A DNA stretch of 64,000 nucleotides, taken from positions 1 through 64,000 of the forward strand of contig JADNYJ010000191.1 of assembly GCA_015501075.1 (NCBI GenBank). Reading direction: 5' to 3'. This document shows, piece after piece, positions 11,888 through 23,221 of this stretch. This stretch comes from Gymnopilus junonius (taxonomy: Eukaryota; Basidiomycota; Agaricomycetes; Agaricales; Galerinaceae). The notes beneath the pieces are model-generated. The model saw only the letters and a program-made list of their open reading frames with translations, searched no databases and was not told where the DNA came from. Made by a program: the position numbers and the translations under genes. Numbering within the stretch: the stretch's first letter is position 1; every line of letters starts with the position of its first letter.

Positions 11888-12199
11888 TCAAAGAACAAAT
11901 GTTTTAACTCTTACATTTCCATCCTCTCCACCTGAAAACGCTACCAATGATGAGGGCTACAACATGAGGTCAATTCCACGTTGCGCGATATTATACTACA
12001 TGTTCTTACCAAGGCCAACTGTAGCCACCATTTTCTTTTGAAGAGGTGTACCGGTAGCCGCTGCTCGTGATTGCCAAATTGCGTACGAACCGGTTCCAGC
12101 CAGAATGCCAGTACCCATGATCCGACAGGACAAGCATTCCCTTGGTGGGCTGGACAATGCTTGAGAAGCGTTGGTGCTTTCGAATGTTTGCTCGGACAT
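11888..12199 (-). CDS. DMAC1-like small mitochondrial membrane protein (DUF4536)
   Basis: Two exons (12010..12199 and 11888..11931) joined over a 78-nt GT-AG intron give a 77-residue protein. The core reads CLSCRIMGTGILAGTGSYAIWQ followed by SRAAATG and LQKKMVATVGLG. This matches the small DUF4536 family, related to the distal membrane-arm assembly factor DMAC1 of respiratory complex I. The CxxC pair (CLSC) and the following small-residue hydrophobic segment are the family signature. Membership is seen; the complex I role is inferred from the animal relative. The short second exon is less certain than the first. The gene is convergent with the enoyl-CoA hydratase gene, with about 100 bp between stops. 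Confidence 0.72.
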
Positions 12200-12392
12200 G
12201 GCTGGGCGTAAATTCCCTACCTCATTAATGGGCAAAATTTGGTCTCGAGCTCAAGCGGGAGCATAATGTTCCAATCAGTACTCTAATTACGTGGAATATG
12301 CCGCTAATGTGCCGTTTATTTCCGCTTTGTCAACCCTCTTCACGTGTTAATCTATAATCTAAAACATAAAGAGAGAGCCGTGGGAAGGGCTT

Positions 12393-12620
12393 TTTAAGGC
12401 AATTTTGGAAGGTTGGTTGGCGTGCAAGCTCGCCCGTGCCTCGGTCGCTGGCCCCTCCTTGCCATTCCCAGATCTCAACGTTTCTCCTCGCCATCGTAGA
12501 CCCAGCTTGCTGTCGGAGGTGAGGGATGTTGGATGCCGAGAGGTTACGAGGTTTCGTCACGCAAGATCTGCTCTCGATAAGATTACACGCGTTATGTAAT
12601 ACAGTGTGACTGATTTTATA
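12393..12620 (+). repeat. Direct repeat copy 1 (CpG-rich version)
   Basis: About 220 bp beginning GGCAATTTTGGAAGGTTGG and ending near TGACTGATTTTATAATCA recurs in the same orientation at 15147-15365. This copy still has its CG dinucleotides (CGTGCAAGCTCGCCCGTGCC); the other has CA or TG at most of those places. It lies just outside the transposon island. No protein is supported. The rest of 12200-12909 shows nothing I can name. Confidence 0.75.
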
Positions 12621-12917
12621 ATCAAAAGACAAAGGGGGTACACAGTCCGCACAAAGTTTATGTAAGCATTTCGAAGCAGATTCACCAAAATGATTGACAG
12701 CCGCCAAGCAAGCCGAAGAAATGAACTTGAAATGAGTGCGGCAGTAGTCGCACCTTGCGAGCGGCCTTTAAACGTCAAAAATGTTGAGGTAGTACTACCT
12801 TGCATCTGATGCTGCAACTTCATCAAGCAATGTAGAAAATTCAAAGCACTCTTTGCATTCCTTCATGAAAAATGCTCCCACTCAGATAAAAAATGATTGG
12901 CAGATCTTTCAACCCTT

Positions 12918-14569
12918 TAGGGTTGCTGAAGTTCAGTTCAGTCTGGTTCTTGACTGATTTTCAAGAACCAAGAACTGAACTTTAAAAAATTTGCCAGAAC
13001 TGAACGGGAACTGGACCAAACCTCAAAGAACTGGTTCTCCCAGTTCAGTTCTGTCTGGTTCCCAGTTCGAACTGGTGAACTGCAAGACTTAAGAAAAAAT
13101 AAATTACATTGTAGTCTAAAAAGTACAGAAGAAGGATGGGGGCACTCTAGACAACTGCAATGACATTGTATGGCCCCTACACCAATGTGGTGGGTTCTGC
13201 GTCGATGTCGGGGCACTTGAAATGACATTGCAGGGTGCTGGTATCCCATGACATTGTGGGGTTGTGATGGCCCCTACACCAACACAGTGGGTTTCCACAC
13301 TGCCATGGGGTCCTTTCATGGTCTGGTGTTGTCCTTGTCCCCTGCACCCCTACATGTGCTGAAGAGGACATGTCACCTCTGCAATGATGCTGTGTGATCG
13401 CGATGGCCCTTGCACCAACATGGTGGGTTCCACGACAATGTGGGGGGACTCGAGAGGTCATGACATGAGCAGGAAGCGCTGAGCCTTTCAGCATATTGTT
13501 GTTGAATGCGAGCCTGCCTGGTTGAGTGGAGGTGAGGGTGGTGGAGCCAAGCTCAATGCTGTTTGAGGTGGCAGAGCAGAGGGGAGAGTGGCAGCAGCAT
13601 AGAAAGGGGGGTCAACACATCACCTCCAGTTTACTCTTTAATGCGAGGGAGGTGGTGGTGGTTTTGGGGATGAGAGTGCCCATACAGACCATATATTTGC
13701 ATTGATAGGTGTCACCTGCATTGACAGCAGTTGAGTATGTGAGGGTGGTGGGGACACATCAGCAATGGTGTCACGTCAACAGCAGGAGGGGTGCTACACC
13801 AACATGGTGGGTTTCCATGTTGATGTGTAAGTGTAGTCATCGGCACCAGTGCATCCACAACTGGATGGCTAGTGTGGCATGGATGTCGGTGGTGCAGATG
13901 GGCTGCAAGAGGGCACATGCATGCACGAGCTGCACTGCAAGGTCCTGCTGGTACGGCTGGCAGAGGCAGTGGGCAACAGAACTTCTCGCTGGCATGACAA
14001 GTGCAGGGGCTGTTGAGACAGCAATAAGAACCTGAAAAAGAAAGAAAACATGATCAGTGTGTCATCAAGAAAGAAAAGAAAAAGACAGAAAGTGCTCATG
14101 AAACCATCGTGAGCACATCCTCTGATGTACCTGGTTGGCATCCCTCTTCAAGGGTCCCCAGTCCCAGCCCTAATCCTTCAACTATAAGCCCACATCCTCA
14201 CCTGAGGGAGGGGCAATGCAGTATGGAATGATGAAAGTGATGATTGATGGAGAGTCAATAAGGTTTTGTGGGGCTGTAAGTCATTTTGAGCTCTGATTTA
14301 ATTCCGGAAGTGGGCATCAAGTCGCAAAACCAATGATATTTCAACCTCTCGAGGGTCATTTAAGGCCGAAAATTTTCATAAATTCATAGCTCAAAAGTTC
14401 AGTTCGAACCAGTTTGAACCCAGTTCTCAGAAATCTCAAAATTTGAGAACTGAGAACTGAACCTACTTAGCTGACAGCCAGACTGAACAGAACTGAACCT
14501 GAACCATCAGTCTGGTTTGGCCAGTTTGGGTTCGAACTGTCAGTTCGGAACTGAACTTCAGCAACCCTA
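12918..14569. mobile_element. hAT-like non-autonomous element, family A, copy 1
   Basis: The element is 1652 bp. Its ends are inverted repeats, TAGGGTTGCTGAAGTTCAG at the left and the complement CTTCAGCAACCCTA at the right. Both sides are flanked by the identical 8-bp duplication CAACCCTT (12910-12917 and 14570-14577). An 8-bp duplication with TAGGG termini is typical of hAT transposons. Many copies of GTTCAGTTC/GAACTGAAC crowd the subterminal 150 bp at each end, a pattern expected of transposase binding sites. The GT-rich centre encodes no transposase, so movement would need a helper element. Confidence 0.88.
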
Positions 14570-14577
14570 CAACCCTT

Positions 14578-15693
14578 GGGATGGTATCACAATAGATGTT
14601 CCTTACTAATATACTATAGAAAAAAAAATTGGAATAAGTGAGGTAGATGCTCAAAAATTGAACCACATCCACCTGGAGTTGAACATCAGACCTTCAGTCA
14701 AGCAAGAAATAACCAACATCAAGACCAACCCCTACACCAAAGCATCTTGAAGGGTCACTTAATTTCCTGCCTCTAGTGATGCACTACAATTTGATCTTCC
14801 TGTGTGGATCCACATCAAATTTGTTTTTCCATGATTGACTTCGGCAACCAGTCTACCTACACAATGAATGGTCATGACAAGACAATTTTTTGTACTCTAA
14901 TTTTCCAAAAGTATGCACAGGACATGATAGGGCATGAAATTCAGTGAAAAGGTGCTTGGGAAGCTTGTATTGGAGCTCAACTTGCTGACACATGCCAAGG
15001 CTTTGTGCCTAGCCCCTGCTGTCAAGGGTTGTCAGGAGCTGTCAGAAGTACAGGATATGAGCATGGGAGTCCTGACTAAACTTTGTGCAGACTGGCTGTT
15101 CAGACAAAGGTTGCATCCTGACTGGAAAAAGCCTCAATCTAAGTTAATTAAGGCAATTTTGGAAGGTTGGCTGGCATGCAAGCTCACCCAAACCTCGGTT
15201 GCTGGCCCCTCCTCCATTCCCAGATCTCAACCTTGCTCCTCACCATCACAGGGACAACTTGCTGTCGGAGGTGAGGGATGTTGGATGCTGAGAGATTGCA
15301 AGTTTTGGCACACTGATAAGATAAGACACATTATGTAATAAGGCATGACTGATTTTATAATCAATGTCAAAGTCAACAAAGACAGTTGATTCCGCTACCC
15401 TACCATCACAGTACTACTGGTACATGCCTCCCAGCTGTGTTCAAGGCTGATGGTACAGCACTACAGGGCAAACTCATTAACTTATTGCTACACATAGGCC
15501 ACAACAACTTTCATTTACAGGTGAGTTTGATACACTGTCCATGAAAGTTTTCCTGACTGTCCTTGAATATAGATGAGCATAACATGGATTTAGGACATAT
15601 ATGTCCCAATCAACAAGGTCTACCAGTCAGCACTTCACCATATCTTTCATGATAAGGCCACAAGTCATGTCTCCCTTGTATGATCTACCACAA
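14578..15693. other. Degenerate repeat sequence with direct repeat copy 2
   Basis: No intact gene. A weak frame at 14934-15338 is not recognisable. It overlaps 15147-15365, the second copy of the repeat seen at 12393-12620, here with most CG changed to TG or CA. The remainder has no supported feature. Confidence 0.5.
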
Positions 15694-16080
15694 TGTAAGT
15701 CTGATAAGGAAGGGAGAGGAGAGGAGATCCACATCGGAGTACGGAGTAGCGGTATCGAGTTTTTAGCTTGTATTTGTGGTTGATTCGTTCCGTGTGTGTT
15801 GTCTCTTTTATTGTTCGATTTGGGTGATGGACGAGAGCGGAGAGAGCTGGATTGATTAATGACATATATGAACTGAGTATAATATATTTAAGTTTTTATA
15901 CTATGGAGAAACTAACGAGACCATAATGTAGCAGCAGATGTGTAGTTACTCTGCGCTATCGAGTTGACTAGCTACATGTAATCTAAGTGTCTACGTGTTC
16001 GGGACTTGTAGTACTTGAGGGATCATGAGGTCAGAGTTCGTATAGTTGGAGATCAGAGTTGGTCAGAGCGATATATAACA
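15694..16080 (-). mobile_element. Solo LTR, diverged relative of the gypsy-2 LTR
   Basis: Over 387 bp the sequence aligns along its length to the LTRs at 44124, 49635 and 30330, in reverse orientation. Shared blocks include GACTAGCTACATGTAATCTAAGTGTCTA and ACTTGTAGTACTT. It runs from TGTAAGT to TATATAACA and is flanked by a perfect 5-bp duplication CACAA (15689-15693 and 16081-16085). No internal retrotransposon sequence is present, so it is the product of LTR-LTR recombination. It is shorter and more diverged than the other LTRs of this group. Confidence 0.85.
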
Positions 16081-16511
16081 CACAACATAAAGTTAAACAG
16101 TGGGACTTGGAGGGTGATCCAGTTGATGGACACAGCGGCTAAGTTGTAGTGCATGTTTTGCTTTCTCCTGGTATTTTTTTTTGCTCTATGCTACTGCCAG
16201 CAAGGTTTTAGATTCTCACATATGTTTCTTTCTACCAGTCCTATTCACCATTACTTTTGCACTGCATCATCACTGCCCGGTTAACTCAAAGAACCAATAA
16301 TTCACAACATTCGTACCTCGAGAGTAAAAGCTGATATATGAGGTTAAACAATTCTCGATTATATGACACATTGATTCACCTTATCTAATAGCACTCTCAG
16401 ATTTTAATGTGGTCATCGACTTTTACTCAACTATTACTGCATCAACATATATATGAACACGGTACAATCCCTTCAACTTTATAATTCTTTATATTTATTA
16501 ATTAATTTAGA

Positions 16512-16640
16512 TGACCTGTTTGAACGTCAACCTCTATTACATCCTCTCCATCAAGGAAGTTGTCGAGTATCAAGAGCGTGGTCTCCCTCATTTGCATGAC
16601 ATTGTTTTTGTGCAGAATAATGAGGAAACATTAACAGAGT
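16512..16640 (+). pseudogene. Fragment of a Helitron Rep domain carrying the HUH motif
   Basis: Translation here gives YYILSIKEVVEYQERGLPHLHDIVF. The GLPHLH core is the two-histidine (HUH) metal-binding motif of Helitron Rep proteins. It sits upstream of, and out of order with, the large Helitron relic at 17201, so it is a separate broken copy. The surrounding 16081-17200 is otherwise AT-rich and unassigned. Confidence 0.5.
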
Positions 16641-17200
16641 AAGTGGATCACTATTCTCACATTGTAATCAATCTCAATGGTAGCTTTTACAGATTGCTGT
16701 GATAAAATACATTTACAATAAAGCTAGATGTGATGTGTATGGGCATCTTACTTAATAGGAAGAATTTATGCATCATGTCTCGCATTAGATGTTCATCACT
16801 TTTATATCACCTTCATGCCTAAGGATTATGCTGCCATTGCTGAATGACATCAGTTACCCAAAATTGTAATGGTAGATCTCAGTTCATTCTTTTGCAGAAT
16901 TAATACTCATCTTACAACAGCATGTCGCAGAAAGTTCTTACCAACATGGTCAACCAAAATGAAGTAAACATGCTAAAATCACTCCTGCTGTTGAAAGAGA
17001 ATGAATTCCCATTGTGAGTTCAGTTTTTCTCCTTTTGAAAACACTACTTAAAATATGTTATGATAGATGTGAGCCCTCATCCATTGCATGAATCAGATGA
17101 TGAATCGGAGACTGAGAGTATGATTGAAAGAGTGAGTACTATTCCTTATTGTTCCAAAGTTGTTATTAAAAAATTATAGACTATCCTTTCCAATGAAGAG

Positions 17201-20200
17201 ATGCAGATCCCTCGATACATCACTGATCTCCATAAAACCTGTGAGTCATATCATGTTCAACCTCTTTGGTTTATTAACCCTTTGGCAGTCAGGAATGACA
17301 GCTCACTTCTGAATCTTGGACACATTCCATATCTTGACATGCGCCAACTATTGATCTGGGAAATGAATGTTGAATGTCATCATTGCAGTGCTTTACATTG
17401 GATGGATGAACATATTCGCAAATTTTCACCAAGCAATCCTGAGTTTGGGATGTGTTGTCAACATGGAAAAGTGGTTTTACCTCCTGCTCAACATCCACCA
17501 GATGAGCTGTATCACCTTTTTGTGGATGAAACAATGCAAGCACAAAACTTTCATAATAATATTGTCCAATACAATCTCGCTTTCGCTTTCATATCCCTAG
17601 GAGTCCAAATGGACCCATTTCTTTGCAGTCATGGTCCTCCTATTTTCTGTATTCATGGGCAATTAAAACACAAGATTGGCAGCTTGCTTCCCATTGAAGG
17701 ACATTCTCCCACCTATGCCCAACTGTACATCCAGGATCCATTGGCTGCAGTCGACTACCATATGGCAAAAAATCCCAATTTACACCAAGATACAATGCAA
17801 CTTCTACAAGATGTTATCAGCCATAATGACAGTTATGCAGGTCTCTATCTCCACACATATGAAATCTTGGAACATTACAATGCACCAAATTATTCTCTTC
17901 ATCTTCACATCGCTCCTGGACAAAGCATCCATACACACAATTTGCCAACTGTAGATGAAGTAGCAGTTATTATTCCAAATGAGAACACATATCATGACCA
18001 TCATGACATTGTCCTTACACTGTGAGGAGGCACAAGATGTGATCAAGAAGGCAATTATCATCCTGTACTGCAATGTATCAGTGAAGGGCATACTGCATAT
18101 GGTCCATTGCAATATGTTTTGCTCTTTCCCTTTGGAGAACCTGGTTGGCATTGGGATATGACATTAACATCAGGAAAGCATATGTCCCTCTGTCAATATA
18201 TGTCTTACCACTTATATTCTCAAGCTTCTGAATTTTCAACCATTCTTCACTCATATCATCTTTTGCAATATTACACAGTCGATATGTTCACAGCCATTGA
18301 TGCCGGTCACCTTTGATATATTCAGACTCATCAATGCCCTCTTCATATTGCTTTCTTAAATGGAATGGTAGAAGTTCTTGCTCAACATGGTCCTGGAGTT
18401 GACATCTCTCAACTTGGACAACAAGTCATCCTGCCTGTCTCCTATATTGGAGGTCCTTGAGATCACTATCAATGCTTTCAACATGGAATGGCAATTGCTT
18501 GCTACTTCAAAAAGATCGATCTCTTTATCACCATGACTGCAAATCTGAATTGGCCTGAAATCCAATGAAAGCTGCTATCTGGTCAATCTGCCTTTGATCG
18601 TCCTGACTTGACAACTCACATCTTCCATCAAAAACTTCAATTTCTCCTTCAAGCTATTATGAAAGGACAATTCTTTGGTCCCTGTGATGCATATATTTAC
18701 AGTATTGATGCATATATTTACAGTATCAATGCATATATTTACAGTATTGAGTTTCAAAAGTGAGGGTTACCCCATCTTCATATTCTTATCATGCTTCATG
18801 GAAGCTCTCACATATCAACAACTGACGATGTCGATTCTATTATTTGAGCATCATGGCCAGACCCTGACAGTGAGCCCCACCTCTTTGAAGCTGTGAAGAG
18901 CTTTATGATTCATGGACCTTGCAGAAACCTGAATCCTAATGCACCATGCATAGAGAACAAGAAATGCACAAAAGGATTTCCCAAAGGTCTAACAGATCAA
19001 ACAGCATTTGCACAAGATGGATATCCTCTCTATTGTCAACCCAATGATGGAAGATGATACGCAGTCCATGGTCATTCTGTTGGAAATGAATGGATCATCC
19101 CTTACAACCCTGCTCTAATCATCATAATGTGGTGTCATATCAATGTCAAAATCCCCATCGCATTTCGATCTGTCAAATATCTCAACAAATATATTCACAA
19201 AGAGGGGATGCAATGAGCCTTGAAATGAGAGATGAACTCAATGAAATCAAGCAATTTCTCGATGGCCAATATTACTCTTCATGCGAGGCTGCATGGTGGA
19301 TCTTTGAATTTGACCTTCACAACAAGTACCTAATGTCATTTGCTTGGCAGTCCATTTACCATGAGAACAGTCTATTCATTTTGCAACTGATGCTAACTTG
19401 CAAGAGGTTGTTGATAAAGCCTCAACAAAAGATACCTCTCTCATTGCTTTCTTCAAAGCAAATTTAGACACTGGCAACCTTGGTAGAAAAGCAAGAGAAT
19501 TAACATATCAAGAATTCCCTCAGCATCTCACCCTCCAATCCAAAGCTGCAACTGTTTACTGGAGTCTTCACTGACATGGATTTGCATTGGGTAGGATGGT
19601 TTATCTTCCTCTGAGTGCAGGTGAATGGTTTTATCTTCAAACTCTGTTGACAGTCAGAAAGGGTATCTGCTCTTTCGAAGATATGCACCATATTGGATCC
19701 ACAACATATCCCAACTTCCATGACACATGCATTGCTTTAGGTCTCTTGAAAGATGATGGTGAATGGTGCATTTGCTTACAAGAAGCAACTGATATATTCA
19801 GCAGCAGCCATCTTCACCACTTATTTGCTTCTATTGTCCTGTTTTCAACACCAGAGCATCCAGATCAACTATGGCATGAGTTTAAACATGCTATATGTGA
19901 TGACCTCATGCACACATTATATCATCTTGGACATCTCCATATTTCTCAGGAAGAAATTTATGACTATGGCTTATTTGTCATTGATTCTATTCTCCAACAA
20001 TCGAACCATACTCTGCATGATTTCCCTCCTATGCCTACTCCCATCCTCAATTGGTCTGCTTCAAACAGCAATTGAAAGTTGTTGTGGCCTATGGAACAAG
20101 TTGACTACAATGCCGCTGAGGAGTGCAAACATGCTTCAGAGGGAAGGCAAACTTTCAGTGATGAGCAACAAATTGCTTACAATAGAATTTGGTCCTCTGT

Positions 20201-20255
20201 TGAAAATCAATCAGGATCTATCTTCTGTGTTAATAGACAACATCAGGAAAACATG
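17201..20255 (+). pseudogene. Helitron Rep/helicase relic, N-terminal and Rep part
   Basis: Helitrons move as rolling circles using one protein with an HUH-type Rep nuclease and a PIF1-like helicase. The order is conserved here. The Helitron-like N domain comes first (17201-18025: HHCSALHWMDEH, FGMCCQHGKV, LPTVDEVAVIIP), then GPLQYVLLFPFGEPGWH, GQQVILPVSYIGGP, and LFITMTANLNWPEIQ. The HUH motif GLPHLH is at about 18765, then HGPC..LNPNAPC, CTKGFPKG and the YLNKYIHK tyrosine region. The helicase start (EGRQTFSDEQQIAYN) is at 20133. The frame is closed many times, almost always by TGA where relatives have arginine (before GGTR, YIQTHQ, DHYQ, KLLSGQ, GLPHLH). Coding stops at the ATP-binding loop, where an insertion begins. 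Confidence 0.85.
18688..18750 (+). repeat. 21-bp in-frame tandem triplication inside the Helitron Rep region
   Basis: The unit GATGCATATATTTACAGTAT(T/C) occurs three times head to tail. It encodes DAYIYSI three times where relatives have one copy just before the HUH motif. It is in frame and nearly identical between units, so it is recent compared with the decay around it. Confidence 0.85.
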
Positions 20256-21727
20256 TTTTAGGTCTCTGCTGATCCGAAAGCATGCCCACGCCACAGCAAC
20301 TCTGAGGTGCTCTGTTCTTCTCTCAGCTGGTCTGAGCTGCTCTCTGGCTACTTCTAGTAGCACTTCCACTCTCCTTGACAAGTATTCCATTAGGTAAATA
20401 AAATGAATTATATTCTTTACAATTTGATACATCACTGTACATACATGACTTGTAGACTACAAAAAGCAAAAACAAAGAAGCAACAGGAGGAATATCCATG
20501 TTGCAGGGTAGGAAGAGGGATAATGGGGTAGTGGAAGGGCTGGCATCAAGGGAATACAGCGATGAGAGGCTTGAGCTCCCGAGAAAGAAACATAACCTCA
20601 CCTCCAGCCCGCATTTGCAAGCAGAGGTGGAGTGGCTGCAGGCTGTAGTGTGAAAGCACCCAACCAAGATGCCCACATCTGACTCGGTCTTGCAGACGAG
20701 GGTCGTGGGGTGTCAGCCATGATGCAACACCACACGCATCTACCCAAACTCGCACACAGTGAGAGGGCAGCAATGCAGCGAGGTTGAGGGCATGCATTGG
20801 AGGTAGTGGGGTGTGAGAGTGCCTGCCACAAACCTAGTTCATCCTTTCAAACAAACTAGGAGCAGGGGGGCAGCCAAGCATAACCCTTGAGCATGCAGCC
20901 CACTCTCTCAGCTTGGTGACAAGCCGAGAGGATGGGGGCAGCAGTGACAGCAGTGGTGACGATGGCCACTGGGTGCCAGAGGGCCAAGCAGCCACCTCCG
21001 GCTCACTCTTCAATGTGAGGAAGGTGGGGTCGGCACTGTCAAGAGAGCATCGGTGGGCTGAGGTCGGATCTCCACCATGCCTCGTGCTCATCTTCCCAAC
21101 TGAAGAGGGGGGGAAGCTGGCAGTGGCGGCATTGGGCTGGGTCATAGAGGTGAAGTAACCCACCTCCGACTTGCTCTTCCTCCCAAGGGAGATGGGGGTA
21201 GGGTTGTTGAAATAAAAGGGAAAAATCTGCCCCCATCTCACTTTTGCATAGCAAGGGGGGCAGAGGCGGTGCCAGGGAAAGGGTATAAGCAAATCTAAAG
21301 AAAAAGAAACAAAATCTGTTAGTAGAATATATGAAATAAGAAAAGATAACAAAAGAAAAAGGGTGTACACGCGTTCCATGCATGTACGCCCTTGTATGCA
21401 CCTGATGGGCCTCCCACACCATGGGTCCCCCCTGTGTGAGCCCTACCCTACACCTATCTTGAAGGAGCCCACATCCTCATTGGAGGGAGGGGCGAGAGCA
21501 GTGGCAGAGAGAGAAGAGGAGGAGAGTGGGGGTCAGAGTGAAAGAGAGAGAGCAGGATCAATGATGGACAGGCCGTTGATCTTGTTCAGAGTTTGCTGGT
21601 CAGCCTATATAGGCTGACCTCTCACCCCAAACGTGGCTATGCACATCGACCCCCCTTCTCCCAGCAAACATGAATCCATGTCACATTGAACGCGATGCAT
21701 GATTGTGTTTGTTGAATGGGAGGAGAA

Positions 21728-21775
21728 GTGGGAAAGTGCAAATGCAAAGTCGACTTTGCATTTGCACTTTCCCAC
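21728..21775. repeat. Perfect 48-bp palindrome
   Basis: Two 24-bp arms (starting GTGGGAAAGTGCAAATGC) meet with no spacer at a central GTCGAC. Every base pairs. It is followed 18 bp later by a second perfect hairpin. Confidence 0.95.
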
Positions 21776-21793
21776 ATGTCACATGATGACCAT

Positions 21794-21830
21794 CAACAGA
21801 AGTTTGAACTGCACGTTCAAACTTCTGTTG
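21794..21830. repeat. Perfect hairpin with 16-bp arms and 5-nt loop
   Basis: The arms CAACAGAAGTTTGAAC and GTTCAAACTTCTGTTG are exact complements around TGCAC. There are no mismatches, in contrast to the worn repeats nearby. Confidence 0.95.
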
Positions 21831-21999
21831 TCTTTATACCACCACCCCCTTCTCCTCTTCCCTCTCTCTGCTTCCCCTCTACCTCTGCTGCCGGCTCTGG
21901 CATCCATGTTAACTTGTGGGTGCCAGTATTGGCTGGCCATCCTTCACACCATGAGATGCATGGTGTGACATGGCAGCGGCCAATGCCGCTTCATCCAAC

Positions 22000-22860
22000 A
22001 CAGCTGGCCAAGGTACGTGCCCCACCCCCTCCCTTTTTTTAAAAAAAATTCTCATTAACTATTCATCTGTGTAGGGATACCCACCCACGCTGTTGCCGTC
22101 AACACCACCTTCTCCTTCCATGTCTTCTAGGATGTGTCTACCCCTGCCCTCTCATATGCCACACCACCACACCACCCTCTGCATTGGTGTAGACACCTAC
22201 AAGCCCATTGATGGGCTGATCGCCGCAGGGCCCATGTCATGATGTGGCTGCTGCTGCTGCTGCTTCACGTGCCCCCCTGGCACCCATAAGTCCCTCCCTC
22301 CCTTTCTTGTTTACTCTAGCACTAACAAACCCCTTCAACAGTATGTTCTGAGCTCCGCGGGTGGCAACGCACCTCAACAGCAGTGCTCGGCTGCCACCAC
22401 CATCACACACATATCTCCTGCAGAACCCATTGCCACCTCATCGCCGCCTCATCCTCCCGCATCAGCATTTATGCCCACACTGGAGTCATGGACACCATTC
22501 TGGTTGTCAGCTCTACATTACTGGGCATGGCCTGTGATGTGATAGCTGCCTCTGCTGCTCTCTGCAGCCTTGCTAACCCAGGTATGCCCCTTCCCTTTTC
22601 TTGTCTATTGTGTAGTACTAACAACTTAACAGAGAAGGCCTTGATCATCCTTGACCAATGGGTCATGCAACCTGGATTTGCTAAGGTATGCCCCTCTTGC
22701 CTTTCTTTTCTTTCTAGTGCTAACCAGCTCCTTTGATAGGGTGTCCTGCTTGTCTTCCCATTGTCATGCTGCATTGTGCTAAAGGTATGTCATAATTGCT
22801 GTCCCTTATTAGCCCTTTCTAATCAAGCTTTTCATTCATTATAGGTCTTTATTTCTGTAT
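22000..22860 (+). other. Series of intron-like modules, possible captured gene fragment
   Basis: At least three stretches share the layout (A/C)AG or AAG, then GTATGCCCCT or GTATGT, a pyrimidine-rich tract, CTAAC, and AG. They lie at about 22581-22631, 22686-22738 and 22785-22843, with short exon-sized pieces of 45-55 nt between. A more degenerate unit begins near 22010. This resembles several consecutive spliceosomal introns of one gene, but the exon pieces give no recognisable protein. Confidence 0.4.
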
Positions 22861-23221
22861 GGGGAGAGGAGAAGGGGAGATCATGCTGTTTTGCCAGTAG
22901 TTAGGATTGATTAGCCCTTGTCTGTACATACCCCATGTACCCCTTATGTAGTCTATATATCCATTTTGAACTTCTTATTTGTCTTTCATGAGTTAATTAA
23001 GGCTTCAATCCAAAGTATCCCAGCCAAAAGCTGACTTCTGAGACACTCACAGGGATTTGCAGAGAAAGTCAGAGTAGCCCAGAGCAAAGGCTGCTTTGGA
23101 CCACGGTCAAGACTTTGCTCTGTGGCACTCTGAGTCTGATTGGTGCTCTTGCAGCTCTGAGGTTCTCTGAACAACTCTGACCATCTTCTCACTTCTCTCT
23201 CCCCACCTCAGAGCCAAGACC

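Larger units (their letters stand above)
20256..23221. other. Insertion of about 3 kb that splits the Helitron helicase at its Walker A loop
   Basis: Helicase coding stops after SGSIFCVN (near 20240) and resumes at DEGGSGKTYLY (near 23232), so the material between is foreign to the gene. Exact borders are not fixed, because a degenerate Walker-A-like stretch also lies at the left edge. Inside are a GT-rich stretch (20500-21600) resembling the centre of the hAT family A copies, two perfect hairpins (21728, 21794), a short CTG run near 22242, and a series of intron-like modules (22000-22860). No intact protein is encoded. Confidence 0.6.

Noticed and set aside
18688..18750. CRISPR-like array
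   Set aside because: Three contiguous 21-bp units without spacers inside a coding sequence of a fungus; a tandem duplication.
20432..21422. Several 80-180 codon frames on both strands in the Helitron insertion
   Set aside because: They lie in GT-rich repeat sequence related to the hAT family A interior; composition is biased and no protein family is visible.
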